A DNA stretch of 31,740 nt from Candidatus Eiseniibacteriota bacterium (GCA_029569475.1 JAKQSZ010000022.1:1-31740); one strand, 5' to 3'. Positions 24,290-31,740 are shown, counted from the stretch's first letter. Program-made: numbers and translations. The notes: generated by a model not told the origin, from the letters alone.

Positions 24290-25954
24290 ATGATCGCTGC
24301 CATCCTGGTTGCCGGCCTGGGATGTCTCATCCTGGGTTACTTCGTCTACGGGCGCTTCCTGGATCGCGCGCTGGGGATGGATCCGGACCGTCCCACCCCA
24401 GCCCACCAGCTGCGCGACAACATCGACTTCGTCCCATCGAAGCCGGCCATCCTGCTGGGGCATCACTTCAGCTCGATTGCCGGCGCGGGTCCGATCGTCG
24501 GACCGGTCATCGCCGCGGCGGCCTTTGGCTGGTTGCCGGCCGTCATCTGGGTGGTGTTCGGCTCGATCTTCATCGGAGGAGTCCAGGACTACGGGTCGCT
24601 GATCGCCTCACTCCGGCACCGGGCGCGTTCCGTGGCGGAACTGGCCCGTGAGGAGATCTCCCCCCTGGCGCGGACCCTCTTCCTGCTGTTCGTCTGGTTC
24701 GCGCTGGTCTATGTCGTGGTGGTCTTCACCGATCTGACGGCCACGACCTTCGCGGAAGATCCGGGTGTGGCTTCTTCCTCCGCGATGTACGTGGCTCTCG
24801 CCGTGGCCCTCGGACTCATGGTCTATCGCCTGGGAGTCGGGCTCGGTCGTGCCAGCCTCCTCCTGGTTCCGCTCGTCTTTGTCGGAATCTACGCCGGCCA
24901 GCAGCTGCCCTTGCCTCTGCCGGTCGAGGATCCCAGGCGTTGGTGGAGCATGATCCTGCTCGCCTATTGCCTGTTGGCTTCCGTCCTGCCGGTGTGGCTG
25001 CTGCTTCAGCCGCGCGATTATCTCTCCTCGTTCCTGCTCTACGTCTGCGTGGGAGGGGGCGTCATCGGAGTTCTGCTGGGAGGCGGCCGGATCGCGCCGG
25101 GGACCGAGACGCTGCCGGCGCTGCTCTCTTTCAAGGACGCCAACCTGGGGCTTCTCTTTCCGGCCATGTTCATCACCATCGCCTGCGGCGCCTGCTCGGG
25201 GTTCCACTCGATCGTCGCCTCCGGCACGACCGCGCGCCAGATCTCCAGCGAGCGGCACGCGCGGCCGGTGGCCTATGGCGCCATGCTCCTGGAAGCGGTG
25301 CTGGCGCTCCTGGCCGTCGGAGCCGTCCTCCTGGTGGGACCGACGGTGGCTCGAGGACAGGCGCCGACCGTCGTCTTCGGCAGCGCCATCGGGAAGTTCT
25401 TCGGGGTCTTCGGGCTTCCGCCGGCTCTGGGCGGTCACTTCGGGGCGCTGGCGGTCTCGACCTTTCTCCTGACCACGCTGGACACGTGCACCCGCCTGGG
25501 GCGTTACACGCTGGAGGAACTGCTGCGGCTTCCCAAGGGCAAGCCGGCCGTGATGGTCGCGGCCACGATCCTCACGCTGGCCTTGCCCCTTGTCATGACC
25601 CAGATCACGCTGCGCCTCCCCGACGGCACGCCGGCCGCTGCCTGGCGGGTGATCTGGCCGGTCTTCGGCGCGACCAACCAGCTGCTGGGGGCGCTCGCCT
25701 TGCTGGCGGTGACGGCCTGGCTGCGCAACAGCGGCAGGCGGTGGGCCTTCGCCGCGTGGCCGATGGCCTTCATGTCCACGGTAACGCTCATCGCCCTGGC
25801 GCAGCTCGTCTGGCGGTATGGCCCGGCCTCGCTCGTCGGGGGCATCGCCACTGCTCTCTTCATCCTGGCCGTGATCCTGATCGTGGAAACCGGCCGGCGT
25901 CTGGCGGCGGCGAGGGCGACATCTCGGGCTGGCGCCCGGCTCGACCCCGTCTAG
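24290..25954 (+). CDS. cstA: CstA-family carbon starvation / peptide or pyruvate transporter
   Basis: Inner-membrane permease of the CstA family, 554 residues. Members take up peptides or pyruvate, especially under carbon limitation. The ATG at 24290 follows GGGAGGAA at a normal distance. The family signature is clear: GYFVYGRFLDRALGMDPDRP, then NIDFVPSKPAILLGHHFSSI and AGAGPIVGPVIAAAAFGWLP, with IGGVQDYGSLIASLRHRARS a little later. The protein is made almost wholly of hydrophobic helices. It is shorter than E. coli CstA (about 700) but of the length usual in many other phyla, and lacks an extended C-terminal domain. No two-component regulator adjoins it. The stop is TAG. The next gene starts 42 bases downstream and may be cotranscribed. 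Confidence 0.9.
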   Translation: MIAAILVAGLGCLILGYFVYGRFLDRALGMDPDRPTPAHQLRDNIDFVPSKPAILLGHHFSSIAGAGPIVGPVIAAAAFGWLPAVIWVVFGSIFIGGVQDYGSLIASLRHRARSVAELAREEISPLARTLFLLFVWFALVYVVVVFTDLTATTFAEDPGVASSSAMYVALAVALGLMVYRLGVGLGRASLLLVPLVFVGIYAGQQLPLPLPVEDPRRWWSMILLAYCLLASVLPVWLLLQPRDYLSSFLLYVCVGGGVIGVLLGGGRIAPGTETLPALLSFKDANLGLLFPAMFITIACGACSGFHSIVASGTTARQISSERHARPVAYGAMLLEAVLALLAVGAVLLVGPTVARGQAPTVVFGSAIGKFFGVFGLPPALGGHFGALAVSTFLLTTLDTCTRLGRYTLEELLRLPKGKPAVMVAATILTLALPLVMTQITLRLPDGTPAAAWRVIWPVFGATNQLLGALALLAVTAWLRNSGRRWAFAAWPMAFMSTVTLIALAQLVWRYGPASLVGGIATALFILAVILIVETGRRLAAARATSRAGARLDPV

Positions 25955-25996
25955 GCTGCGGGGGGCCGGGGTAGCCGCCATTCTTGGAGGTGGATC

Positions 25997-26662
25997 ATGA
26001 TGCCTCGATTCGCGCAGAGCGCCCTCGCCGCGCTTTCCTTGGCTCTGGCCCTGTCAAACCCTCTGTCAGCCCAGGAGACGGCTCGGCCCGAGGCCGCCGA
26101 AGCCCCCCTCCATGGAGCGGATGGCGCCTGCCCGGCAGACTCTGTTTCGCAGGACTCCGCCGGAGTGCTGAGCCGGTGGGACTCCGCCGGCGCGCTGAGT
26201 TGGTGGGACCTGTCGAGGGAAGCGACCCTGGGCAGACCGCTCCACGCGGTGACCATTCGCGACACCCTGGAGATCGTGGCACGGCGTCGGGTCACTTGGC
26301 TTTCGACGACAGCGTTGGCGGCCCTGGCGTGCTCGACGGATGGAGCGAACCCGCAGCGGTCGTTCCTGCTCGCCACGATGCTCCGTCCCCGCTTCCGCGA
26401 GCGCACGCCCTTCGCCCGCGTGGTCATGGGGGCGGATCGCTTGGCCGCCGCCGGCGGCGCAATCGGCGGACTAGGCATGGTGGGTGGACTCTGGGGCGAG
26501 AAGACCACCGGGATCCTGATGGGTGCGGGCGCTGTCCTCGGCGCTGTGTGGGGAGGCACGCTGGGAGCCGATGATCCTGATCTGCGCCTGGGCATCGAAG
26601 CGGAGCCGCGACACCTCGGAATGGAACGGCGCTCGCCTGGACTACCGGGCCGCGATGAATGA
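25997..26662 (+). CDS. Exported protein of unknown function with glycine-zipper-like segment
   Basis: A 221-residue protein with no family that I recognise. The ATG at 25997 follows GGAGGTGG. A signal peptide (FAQSALAALSLALALSNPLS, cleaved near AQE) is followed by a low-complexity region with a 9-residue duplication, DSAGVLSRW/DSAGALSWW, also visible as a 27-base repeat at about 26154-26207. Residues about 150-190 are rich in Gly and Ala (AAAGGAIGGLGMVGGLWGEK, then GILMGAGAVLGAVWGG), like a glycine-zipper hairpin that inserts in a membrane. The C-terminus is charged. It lies just downstream of cstA and may be read from the same message, but nothing ties its role to transport. Confidence 0.6.
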   Translation: MMPRFAQSALAALSLALALSNPLSAQETARPEAAEAPLHGADGACPADSVSQDSAGVLSRWDSAGALSWWDLSREATLGRPLHAVTIRDTLEIVARRRVTWLSTTALAALACSTDGANPQRSFLLATMLRPRFRERTPFARVVMGADRLAAAGGAIGGLGMVGGLWGEKTTGILMGAGAVLGAVWGGTLGADDPDLRLGIEAEPRHLGMERRSPGLPGRDE

Positions 26663-27021
26663 TCGGCTTCAGACCCGGCCGGGATCGTGATCGCGGAGGG
26701 CGCCGTCAGAGGGAAAGCCCGCGCCTACGCGCGCGCACGAGAGAGAGAGTCACGTAATCGGGTCTCCGGAGAATCCGGGGCGGTTCAAACCCGGGGCGGT
26801 TCAGTTCAGAGAGAGAGAGAGAGGGTGTGTGTGTGTGAGTGAGTGTGAGTGAGTGTGAGTGTGAGTGAGTGAGTGAGTGAGTGAGTGACGGGGATGAGGC
26901 GGCGGCGACTCATCCCCCATTTGTCACTCGGCACGGGAGGCAGGGTGGTGGTTCGTTCGGTGGCCTCTCACCGAGGCGCGCCGTAGGAAGTCGGTCCGCT
27001 CCCAACCGGCGCGACGACCTG
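26663..27021. other. Gene-free stretch with microsatellite
   Basis: No gene is supported in these 359 bases. They contain a short GAGAGAGAGA run near 26741-26751, a 13-base direct repeat and a long GA/GT/GAGT microsatellite, listed separately. Genes on both sides converge, so terminators would be expected, but I see no clear hairpin with a T-tract. Confidence 0.5.
26775..26888. repeat. Simple-sequence tract: (GA)n, (GT)n and (GAGT)n, preceded by a 13-bp direct repeat
   Basis: CCGGGGCGGTTCA occurs at 26775-26787 and again at 26791-26803. From 26808 a purine run (GA)7-8 passes into (GT)n and then into GAGT repeats with GTGAGT variants up to 26888. The plus strand is nearly free of C over some 80 bases, in a GC-rich genome where such tracts are uncommon. 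Confidence 0.8.
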
Positions 27022-28071
27022 CTATCTCGCCCGGTTCTTGTTCTTGTTCTTGATCTTCCCCCAGGTGGTCCGCTCGACCGGGTTGGGGTTGAGGCACGGA
27101 TTGGGGTCGCACACCGTATAGGCGCCCTGCCAGATCCCGCCCTGACCCGCGCAGTCCTGCTGGGTGAGCAGGAAGCAGTCGGTGCTCACGCAGCACGCGC
27201 CGAAGATCAGGCACGGATTCGGGTCGCAGGTCGTCCCGACGCCCTGGAACACGCCGTCGCACTGGGCCTCCGGCACAACCAGGCACTCCTCTCCGACGCA
27301 GCATGCGCCGACCGGCTGCTCGCAAGGATTCGGATCGCAAGGCACGCCCGGCCCCTGGAACTGGCCGGCACACTGGTCTTCGGTCGTGATGAGGCAGTCA
27401 GGGCCGATGCAGCAGGCTCCCTCCAAACCGCCGCCTTGCGGACACACGAACGCGCCCGGCGTGTCGAAGCCGATGGAGCCGAAGCCGGCGATGTTATCGA
27501 GGATGGCGGGGATCGAGTCGTCGCCGAACATGCCGCCCAGGACCGGGTCGGAGTGCGCTCGCAGTTGGAAGACCGAGGGCGATCCCGAGTAGTTGTACCC
27601 CGCGAACCAGTAGCACTCGACCAGGCGGCTGGTCTGGGTGTACTGCCACACGATGGAGGTGCCGGTGTTCGGCTCCGGCCAACCGGCGCCCGGGAACTCG
27701 GCCGCGCCGTTGTTCGGGTCGCCGATGCAGGGCCCCCAGGCGAGCAGGAGGATGCTGGCACCGCTGTAATCGATGCCCCACGTCATGCCCCTGAGGCGTG
27801 GACTGCTGCCCTCCCCGAACGCCGCGTAGACCTTCCAGACCATGGGCTGGACGTCAGAGCTGCCATCCAGGCTCGTATCGACCGCTTCGCAGGAGCCGGG
27901 GATGACACCGGTCCCGCAGTAGGTGGCAACATCCGAGGTGTAGACGGTGGAGGCATCGTGGGCGACGATGGTGCCTCCGGCGTTGACCCCAGCCATCACC
28001 GGCGTGGTCAGTGCAAGACACACGCCTGCCAGCGCCGACAGTCTTGCAACCTGCAACGTCCGCTGCTTCAT
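27022..28071 (-). CDS. Secreted protein with three Cys-rich GACC repeats and a basic C-terminal tail
   Basis: A 349-residue exported protein. The ATG at 28071 has AAGGGAG just upstream and opens a signal peptide ending TTPVMA. Residues about 28-235 form a domain with no family that I recognise; it includes a CxxxxPNNG-type segment and several aromatic strands. Then follow three repeats of about 40 residues with the pattern GACC-x4-C-x7-C-x(7-8)-G-x(3-7)-C-DPNPC (for example GACCIGPDCLITTEDQCAGQ), six to seven Cys each, likely disulfide-bonded knots or stalk modules. The tail VERTTWGKIKNKNKNRAR is basic and resembles a WGxIK ending that I associate with exported proteins of these phyla; this is a recollection, not a proven sorting signal. 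The KN run comes from a 6-base DNA repeat at 27031-27050. Function unknown. Confidence 0.75.
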   Translation of the reverse strand: MKQRTLQVARLSALAGVCLALTTPVMAGVNAGGTIVAHDASTVYTSDVATYCGTGVIPGSCEAVDTSLDGSSDVQPMVWKVYAAFGEGSSPRLRGMTWGIDYSGASILLLAWGPCIGDPNNGAAEFPGAGWPEPNTGTSIVWQYTQTSRLVECYWFAGYNYSGSPSVFQLRAHSDPVLGGMFGDDSIPAILDNIAGFGSIGFDTPGAFVCPQGGGLEGACCIGPDCLITTEDQCAGQFQGPGVPCDPNPCEQPVGACCVGEECLVVPEAQCDGVFQGVGTTCDPNPCLIFGACCVSTDCFLLTQQDCAGQGGIWQGAYTVCDPNPCLNPNPVERTTWGKIKNKNKNRAR

Positions 28072-28109
28072 GCTCGCTCCCTTCTGTTGGGTCCGGGCGC
28101 TCCGTGCAG

Positions 28110-28124
28110 GGAGGCCCGGCCTCC
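28110..28124. promoter_or_regulatory. 15-bp dyad upstream of the Cys-rich protein gene
   Basis: GGAGGCC-C-GGCCTCC is a perfect 7-bp inverted repeat about 40 bases before the start at 28071. It could be an operator or a leader hairpin; in GC-rich DNA it may also be chance. Confidence 0.2.
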
Positions 28125-28290
28125 GGGTCTGACCTTGTCCGTTGGGAAGTCTTGCGTTGCACCGCCGTTCGGGCTGGTACTCCCTTGGCCGCGAGAACGC
28201 TTTGGCCTCGCCGGCGTCCCAGCGACTGCGCCTCCCGGGATGTGTGACGCAAGATCTCTGCCGGAATGGCCCCGGACGTGAGCTAGCCCG

Positions 28291-29505
28291 CTAGAAGACC
28301 TCCGGGCACCAGGGCGCGCGGTCCCAGCGCAGCAGGTCGTCGAGGCGTTGGGCCGCCCCCTCGCGCCTCTCCATGGCCCGGCCGGAGCGTACGAGCTGGG
28401 CCATGGTGAATCCGCTCAGGTAGACCGATCCCAGCGCATTGATGTCACAGGCCAGGTCGGGATCCGCGGTCGTGCGGCCCAGCCGGCCGGCTCCGATCTC
28501 GTAGCGTCCCGTATTGGATTCCAGAAACTCGTCGGTGACCTCGACGACAACGGGAGCTCCCGGACGGATGGCGCGGGCCGCGAAGGCCGCGGGAACATCG
28601 ATGATGCGGACCCAGAGGGTGTCGGACACATGCCAACCCATGGAACGGGGCCGCGCGAGAAGCAACTGCAGCGGGTGATCCACGGGCAGGAAGTGCGCCT
28701 TGACGCGGCCGATCCAGTCGATGTCGAGGAGAAACCGCCAGATCTCGCGCGTGGCCTCGGGAGTCACGCCCATGGCCTCGACGACGCTGATGTGGCCGGC
28801 GGCGACGCCTCCCTCCTTGGCGGCGTGGATCCGGTAGATCGCGTACCCGGCGGGCTCGCCGTCGAGCTCAAGAACGGCGCGTTGCTGCGGACCGCCGCCC
28901 ATGCGGCGATTCTCGGGGTCGGCCAGGCGCCGCAACGTCCACCAGTCCTTCGAGCGGGCGCACATCCCTGGCGACACGCGACGGACCTGGTCGTAGACCC
29001 GGCTGATGGGCTCGACGGCTTCCTCCGCCCTGAGGAGACGGACCTGGCCGCGAGCCGCCGACGGGCGAGCAAAGGCGGCGGCGGTCTTCGGCAAGTCGAT
29101 GCTGCCGCCGAGGGCGGCCATGCCGTAGCCGTAGCGGCTGTAGATCGTCTCCTCCGAGGCCCAGAGGTAGGCGACCGGCTCGCCCCGTTCCTGGATGGCC
29201 TCGAGCTGACTTCGCATCATGGCGCGCTGGATGCCGCGCCGACGGTGGGTCGGGTAGACGCCCACCACCGTGACCGCGGCGGCTGACACCATTCCGCCCG
29301 GCACCGTGAGCTCGTGGGTATAGGCGCCCGCTCCCCCGACGATGGCGCCGTCGATCCGGGCGGCGTGCATCCGGGAGGGGCCCAGGAGAGTCATCCAGCG
29401 ATCGAGGTCTTCGGGCGCGAGGGAGAGGCCGAAGTAGTGCCAGATCGCTCCCAGCGCCTCCCCCAGGTCCTCGCGCGAACGGCAAAGCGTGATGGTCGGA
29501 TTCAT
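28291..29505 (-). CDS. Eis-like GNAT N-acetyltransferase
   Basis: An acetyl-CoA dependent acetyltransferase of the Eis family (404 residues, typical length), built of two GNAT lobes and a C-terminal SCP2-like domain. Relatives acetylate aminoglycosides at several amines and also peptide or protein lysines. The ATG at 29505 follows GGGAGG by 5 bases. The acetyl-CoA loop VVGVYPTHRRRGIQRAMMRS and the family hallmark YLWASEETIYSRYGYGMA are intact. The SCP2-like part begins near residue 290. The chain ends in PWCPEVF; in Eis the terminal Phe carboxylate takes part in catalysis, and it is kept here. The gene lies downstream of the YHS-like lipoprotein on the same strand, about 107 bases apart with a hairpin between, so cotranscription is uncertain. 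The true substrate cannot be told. Confidence 0.88.
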   Translation of the reverse strand: MNPTITLCRSREDLGEALGAIWHYFGLSLAPEDLDRWMTLLGPSRMHAARIDGAIVGGAGAYTHELTVPGGMVSAAAVTVVGVYPTHRRRGIQRAMMRSQLEAIQERGEPVAYLWASEETIYSRYGYGMAALGGSIDLPKTAAAFARPSAARGQVRLLRAEEAVEPISRVYDQVRRVSPGMCARSKDWWTLRRLADPENRRMGGGPQQRAVLELDGEPAGYAIYRIHAAKEGGVAAGHISVVEAMGVTPEATREIWRFLLDIDWIGRVKAHFLPVDHPLQLLLARPRSMGWHVSDTLWVRIIDVPAAFAARAIRPGAPVVVEVTDEFLESNTGRYEIGAGRLGRTTADPDLACDINALGSVYLSGFTMAQLVRSGRAMERREGAAQRLDDLLRWDRAPWCPEVF

Positions 29506-29529
29506 GTTGCCTCCCGCAAACAGGCGTCA

Positions 29530-29549
29530 GGGTTCCCGAGGGGGAACCC
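29530..29549 (-). terminator. Hairpin between the YHS lipoprotein and the Eis-like gene
   Basis: GGGTTCCC and GGGAACCC form a perfect 8-bp stem with a 4-base loop, about 65 bases after the lipoprotein stop and just ahead of the Eis-like gene. There is no T-tract, so it could slow or stop transcription or protect the message end rather than act as a classic terminator. Confidence 0.4.
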
Positions 29550-29612
29550 AAAGAGTCAAGCTTTCGCCGGTATGGAGCCACGCCCCTTGGAGTGCGCGAC
29601 GCCAATGGTACA

Positions 29613-30293
29613 TCAAGTCCGGTCGCTCCCCGGCGAAGGTGTGGTCTGCCGCATCCGGAAGTGGGGAACCGAGAAGCTGTCCGGCCGGGCCGCGAACTCC
29701 TGACGCGTCTTGTCGGAAACGAAGTAGAAGCGGCGCCCTCCGGCCTCGGCGACCGGCGAACGCTTCGTCGGAACGAACCGCTGCAAAGTCACCGGGTCGG
29801 TCAGCGGCCCGCACCAGCGGGTCGGATCGGCCTCGAAGCGGCGCCGGGCTTCGGAATCGGAGAAGTAGAAGATCTCGAAGTTGAGCGAGGCGCGCAGGGA
29901 CTCCTCGATCCGCGCCTCGATCCGGTCGGTCATCAGGCAAGGGACGCGGATCTGCTGCTCCCGCATGTACGGATCGGGGTCTTGCACGAAGACCCTGACG
30001 CAGGGTGTTCAGCAGAATCCGACCGGCCGGCCATTGACGTAGATCGCGCGGATCCTGGGGTTGAGCCTGGAGGAGCGGACCATGCACCTGTCATTCAGGG
30101 TGCGGGTACGGTCGGCGTACAGCAGCCGCGGCAGGGCGGCGGTCGAGTCGTCATAGACCGGACACAGCCCTTCGTCGAGGATCGTTACCTGGCGCTCGTC
30201 CCCTCCGCAACCCGCGCCCCACGCGAAGACGAGAGCCGCGGCGGCCGGCACCAGCCAGCCGCGCTTCCATGAAACCGGTCGAAGGGCTCGCAT
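29613..30293 (-). CDS. Lipoprotein with three YHS-like domains and an in-frame UGA: candidate selenoprotein
   Basis: The ATG at 30293 follows AGGAGA by about 6 bases. The chain starts with a lipoprotein signal (LVFAWGAGC, lipid Cys29). Residues about 66-112 form a YHS/TRASH-like metal-binding domain: C70 in NDRCMV, then YVNGRPVGFC (C94), UGA as residue 95, T, P, C98, and VQDPDPY. Relatives have FCC-x-x-C here, so the UGA stands exactly where a Cys is expected. After it the frame stays open to 29613 and keeps family sequence: a second (IFYFSDSEARRRFEADPTRW) and a third YHS-like core (RFYFVSDKTRQEFAARPDSF) without the Cys cluster. With Sec the protein has 226 residues. A SECIS-like hairpin follows the UGA. 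Such domains bind copper or other soft metals; the target is unknown. A nonsense mutation or base error is the alternative. Confidence 0.6.
29977..29995 (-). promoter_or_regulatory. Candidate bacterial SECIS hairpin
   Basis: In the mRNA, GGGUCUU (29995-29989), loop CGUGC (29988-29984) and AAGACCC (29983-29977) form a perfect 7-bp stem. The loop begins 21 bases after the UGA at 30011-30009, inside the 16-37 base range described for bacterial SECIS elements, and has a G as its second base followed by U, as the consensus asks. A competing hairpin, ACCCUG-CGU-CAGGGU, lies between the UGA and this stem, so folding needs to be tested. Confidence 0.4.
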
Positions 30294-30770
30294 ACAGTTC
30301 TCCTAGCCTGATCTGTCCCGTGGTCGTCGCCTGGCCTCCCTGCCCTGGGACCGCGAAGAACTGCGGGAAGCGCGCTGTCGATGAGAGGGAATACCCGGAC
30401 GGCACGTCCTTGCGACCAGGGCATTCAGGGCAGCCGCCGATTCTACCTCAAGCTGTCGGAGCTGGTCACGGCGAACTCCCGCAGCGCCTCGAAAATCCTC
30501 GGCAGAAGGCGTCGCCGATCAGGTGGATTGGTTGTGGAAGGAGTTCTGGTGTGCGGGTAGCGACGAGCGTTCGACGGTGGTCCCGCCGGCCGCTCCCACG
30601 CCTGTGGCCACAAGATCTGGCTTCAATCGATGAAGAACTGAGGCTATCGTGGGGAGTGCAGACCCGAAAGGCACATGAGAAGGACTGCGGGAAGCCAAGT
30701 GAGTGGCCAGACTGAGCGGTAGCCGGGTCGATCGGTAACCGGGCTGATCGGTCGCAGCGAGTCCTAGCGG
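30294..30770. other. Gene-free stretch with a short tandem repeat
   Basis: No intact gene is seen. On the plus strand, near 30430, RRFYLKLSELVTANSRSASK looks protein-like but soon ends without a domain that I can name. At 30717-30755 a 16-base unit (CGGTAGCCGGGTCGAT, then CGGTAACCGGGCTGAT, then CGGTCGC) is repeated 2.4 times just beyond the stop of the transposase, and may mark the end of that element. Confidence 0.45.
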
Positions 30771-31740
30771 TTAGAACGCGAACTTCAGCAGGTTCTCCGT
30801 CTGCCTCTCCCCCAGTGCGGCCGTCTTGACGCGCCGCCAGTAGTAGCTCCACCAGGAGCCGGGCAACTCGGCCCGCCGCGGGAACCGCCGCCTCGCGAAG
30901 ACCTCGCTCCAACGCCACCGTCGCTGGACCACCCCGGCGGCCATCGCCGCCGTCTCTCCCGGCTGGTTCTCCCGCCGCCACTTGATCAGGTTGCGCCAGA
31001 CCACGAAGATCGCCATCCGCTCCAACCCGCCCTGACGGCGCTTGTCGAAAGCGATCGTCTCCCGCCGATGATCCGCCTCGCAGTGACGCAGGAGCAGGTC
31101 GGCCAGGTTGACCGGGAACAAGGCGTTGCCTCGCGTCCGCGGGTCCTTCGAGGAAGTGCGGGCATGGGTGATCTCGGGTGCATCGTCGAGCTGGCGGAGG
31201 CGCCGGATCGAGCGGACATAGGCGGGATGCTCGTCACTGTGTAGATCGAGTCGGGGAGATTCGTCCGCCGGCAGCAAGGGGAACAGCTCCCGCAGCAGAT
31301 CGTGGACGGAGTTCTCGATCGCCTTGGGATCGGGCCGGCCGAGCAGGTCCTCCAGCTGTTTGCGGCGCTCCTTCTGCCCCGGCGTCATGGTGCCCTTGCG
31401 CCGCAGGGGGGAGTCGTTGAAGTGATAGAGGCACCAGCTCTGTTGCCCGGCGGCGATGTTGATGTGGTAGGGGAAGAACTGGGAGTGCTCGAAGGTCTCG
31501 AAGCCGTCGAAGCAGACCGGCTCCTGGATGCGCGCCTGCGCGAAGAGCTGTCGATGGAGGACCAGGCAGTAGCGGGCGGCCCGGGTCAGGTGCAAGGCGA
31601 CGGTGGAGTGGGAAACCCCCTGGGTCCGGGCGATCTGGCGGATCCCGGACCCGGCGACGGACTGGCGGACGATGTCCAGGAACAGGTCGTGGCGATGGAG
31701 CCAGTAGGTGGCGGAGAAGGTGCGGGCGGTGAAGGTCCTG
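30771..31740 (-). CDS. Transposase, 5' end beyond the window
   Basis: The frame is open from the right edge to a stop at 30771, about 323 residues, with the true start outside the window. The first visible residues, RTFTARTFSATYWLHRHDL, resemble the region after the zinc-ribbon of transposases that read TFT-x-TYW. A helix-turn-helix follows (SGIRQIARTQGVSHSTVALH). The likely catalytic core has acidic residues in VCFDGFETFEHSQFF and in LDLHSDEHPAY, with a possible Glu in GGLERMAIFVVWRN; the HTRTSSKDPRTRGNALFPVN-type segment lies between. It is probably a DDE-type enzyme of an IS1-like or related group, but I cannot name the family. The visible frame is intact. The 16-base repeats just past the stop could belong to the element's end. 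Confidence 0.65.
   Translation of the reverse strand, partial: RTFTARTFSATYWLHRHDLFLDIVRQSVAGSGIRQIARTQGVSHSTVALHLTRAARYCLVLHRQLFAQARIQEPVCFDGFETFEHSQFFPYHINIAAGQQSWCLYHFNDSPLRRKGTMTPGQKERRKQLEDLLGRPDPKAIENSVHDLLRELFPLLPADESPRLDLHSDEHPAYVRSIRRLRQLDDAPEITHARTSSKDPRTRGNALFPVNLADLLLRHCEADHRRETIAFDKRRQGGLERMAIFVVWRNLIKWRRENQPGETAAMAAGVVQRRWRWSEVFARRRFPRRAELPGSWWSYYWRRVKTAALGERQTENLLKFAF

Noticed and set aside
26808..26888. CRISPR array
   Set aside because: The repeats are 2-4 base simple sequence with no spacers.
29314..29703. Plus-strand open frame between the Eis-like and YHS genes
   Set aside because: Overlaps the start of the Eis-like gene and the lipoprotein 3' end antisense; no domain.
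1..31740. tRNA or rRNA genes
   Set aside because: Looking for tRNA arms (GGTTCGAATC-type) and conserved rRNA stretches by eye, I saw none; the search is not exhaustive.

Overview
The window looks like a high-GC chromosome segment from an uncultured member of the FCB superphylum; Eisenbacteria, Krumholzibacteria or Latescibacteria-like lineages fit best, by inference from gene style only. The clues are large secreted proteins ending in a FlgD-like Ig domain with a hydrophobic-Arg tail, LVIVD-repeat propeller proteins, a secreted protein with Cys-rich GACC repeats, and AGGAGG-type ribosome sites in a GC-rich background. Ordinary housekeeping genes (aspS, cstA) are mixed with secreted proteins, selfish elements and gene relics.

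Layout. Positions 1-884 hold a decayed P-loop kinase and a foldback element. At 885-7694 two large secreted proteins diverge: a repeat-rich surface protein (minus) and a GH85 endo-beta-N-acetylglucosaminidase with LamG and FlgD-like domains (plus). An IS110-family element follows (about 7695-9447), with a structured 5' region that is a candidate bridge RNA. Then come a vapBC toxin-antitoxin pair and an AbiEii-like nucleotidyltransferase remnant. Two convergent LVIVD-repeat proteins, each with 14 repeats, fill 10645-15405; the first carries a one-base frameshift. A tolC-MFP-RND efflux operon spans 15690-21567, and its pump gene is split by an in-frame TAG. A 42-bp tandem repeat starts at the 3' end of the pump gene and runs towards aspS (21847-23631). 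After aspS lie a long hairpin and a decayed ATPase, then cstA and a small exported protein. A GA/GT/GAGT microsatellite separates these from a Cys-rich secreted protein, an Eis-like acetyltransferase and a lipoprotein with three YHS-like domains. A partial transposase runs off the right edge.

The most striking observation is in the YHS-like lipoprotein (30293-29613, minus). Its frame is open throughout except for one UGA, which replaces the second Cys of an FC-C-x-x-C motif. The mRNA just downstream can form a perfect 7-bp stem with a CGUGC loop starting 21 nt after the UGA, in the distance range expected of a bacterial SECIS element. This makes it a candidate selenoprotein. A nonsense mutation or base error is the main alternative, because other genes here are also interrupted (TAG in the RND pump, a frameshift in the LVIVD gene, TGA and TAA in two relics). 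None of those other interruptions falls at a Cys codon.

Functionally the window combines envelope export and surface decoration (repeat protein, GH85 enzyme, LVIVD propellers, Cys-rich protein, YHS lipoprotein) with drug or lipophile efflux, peptide or pyruvate uptake, and a layer of mobile or defence-related scars.
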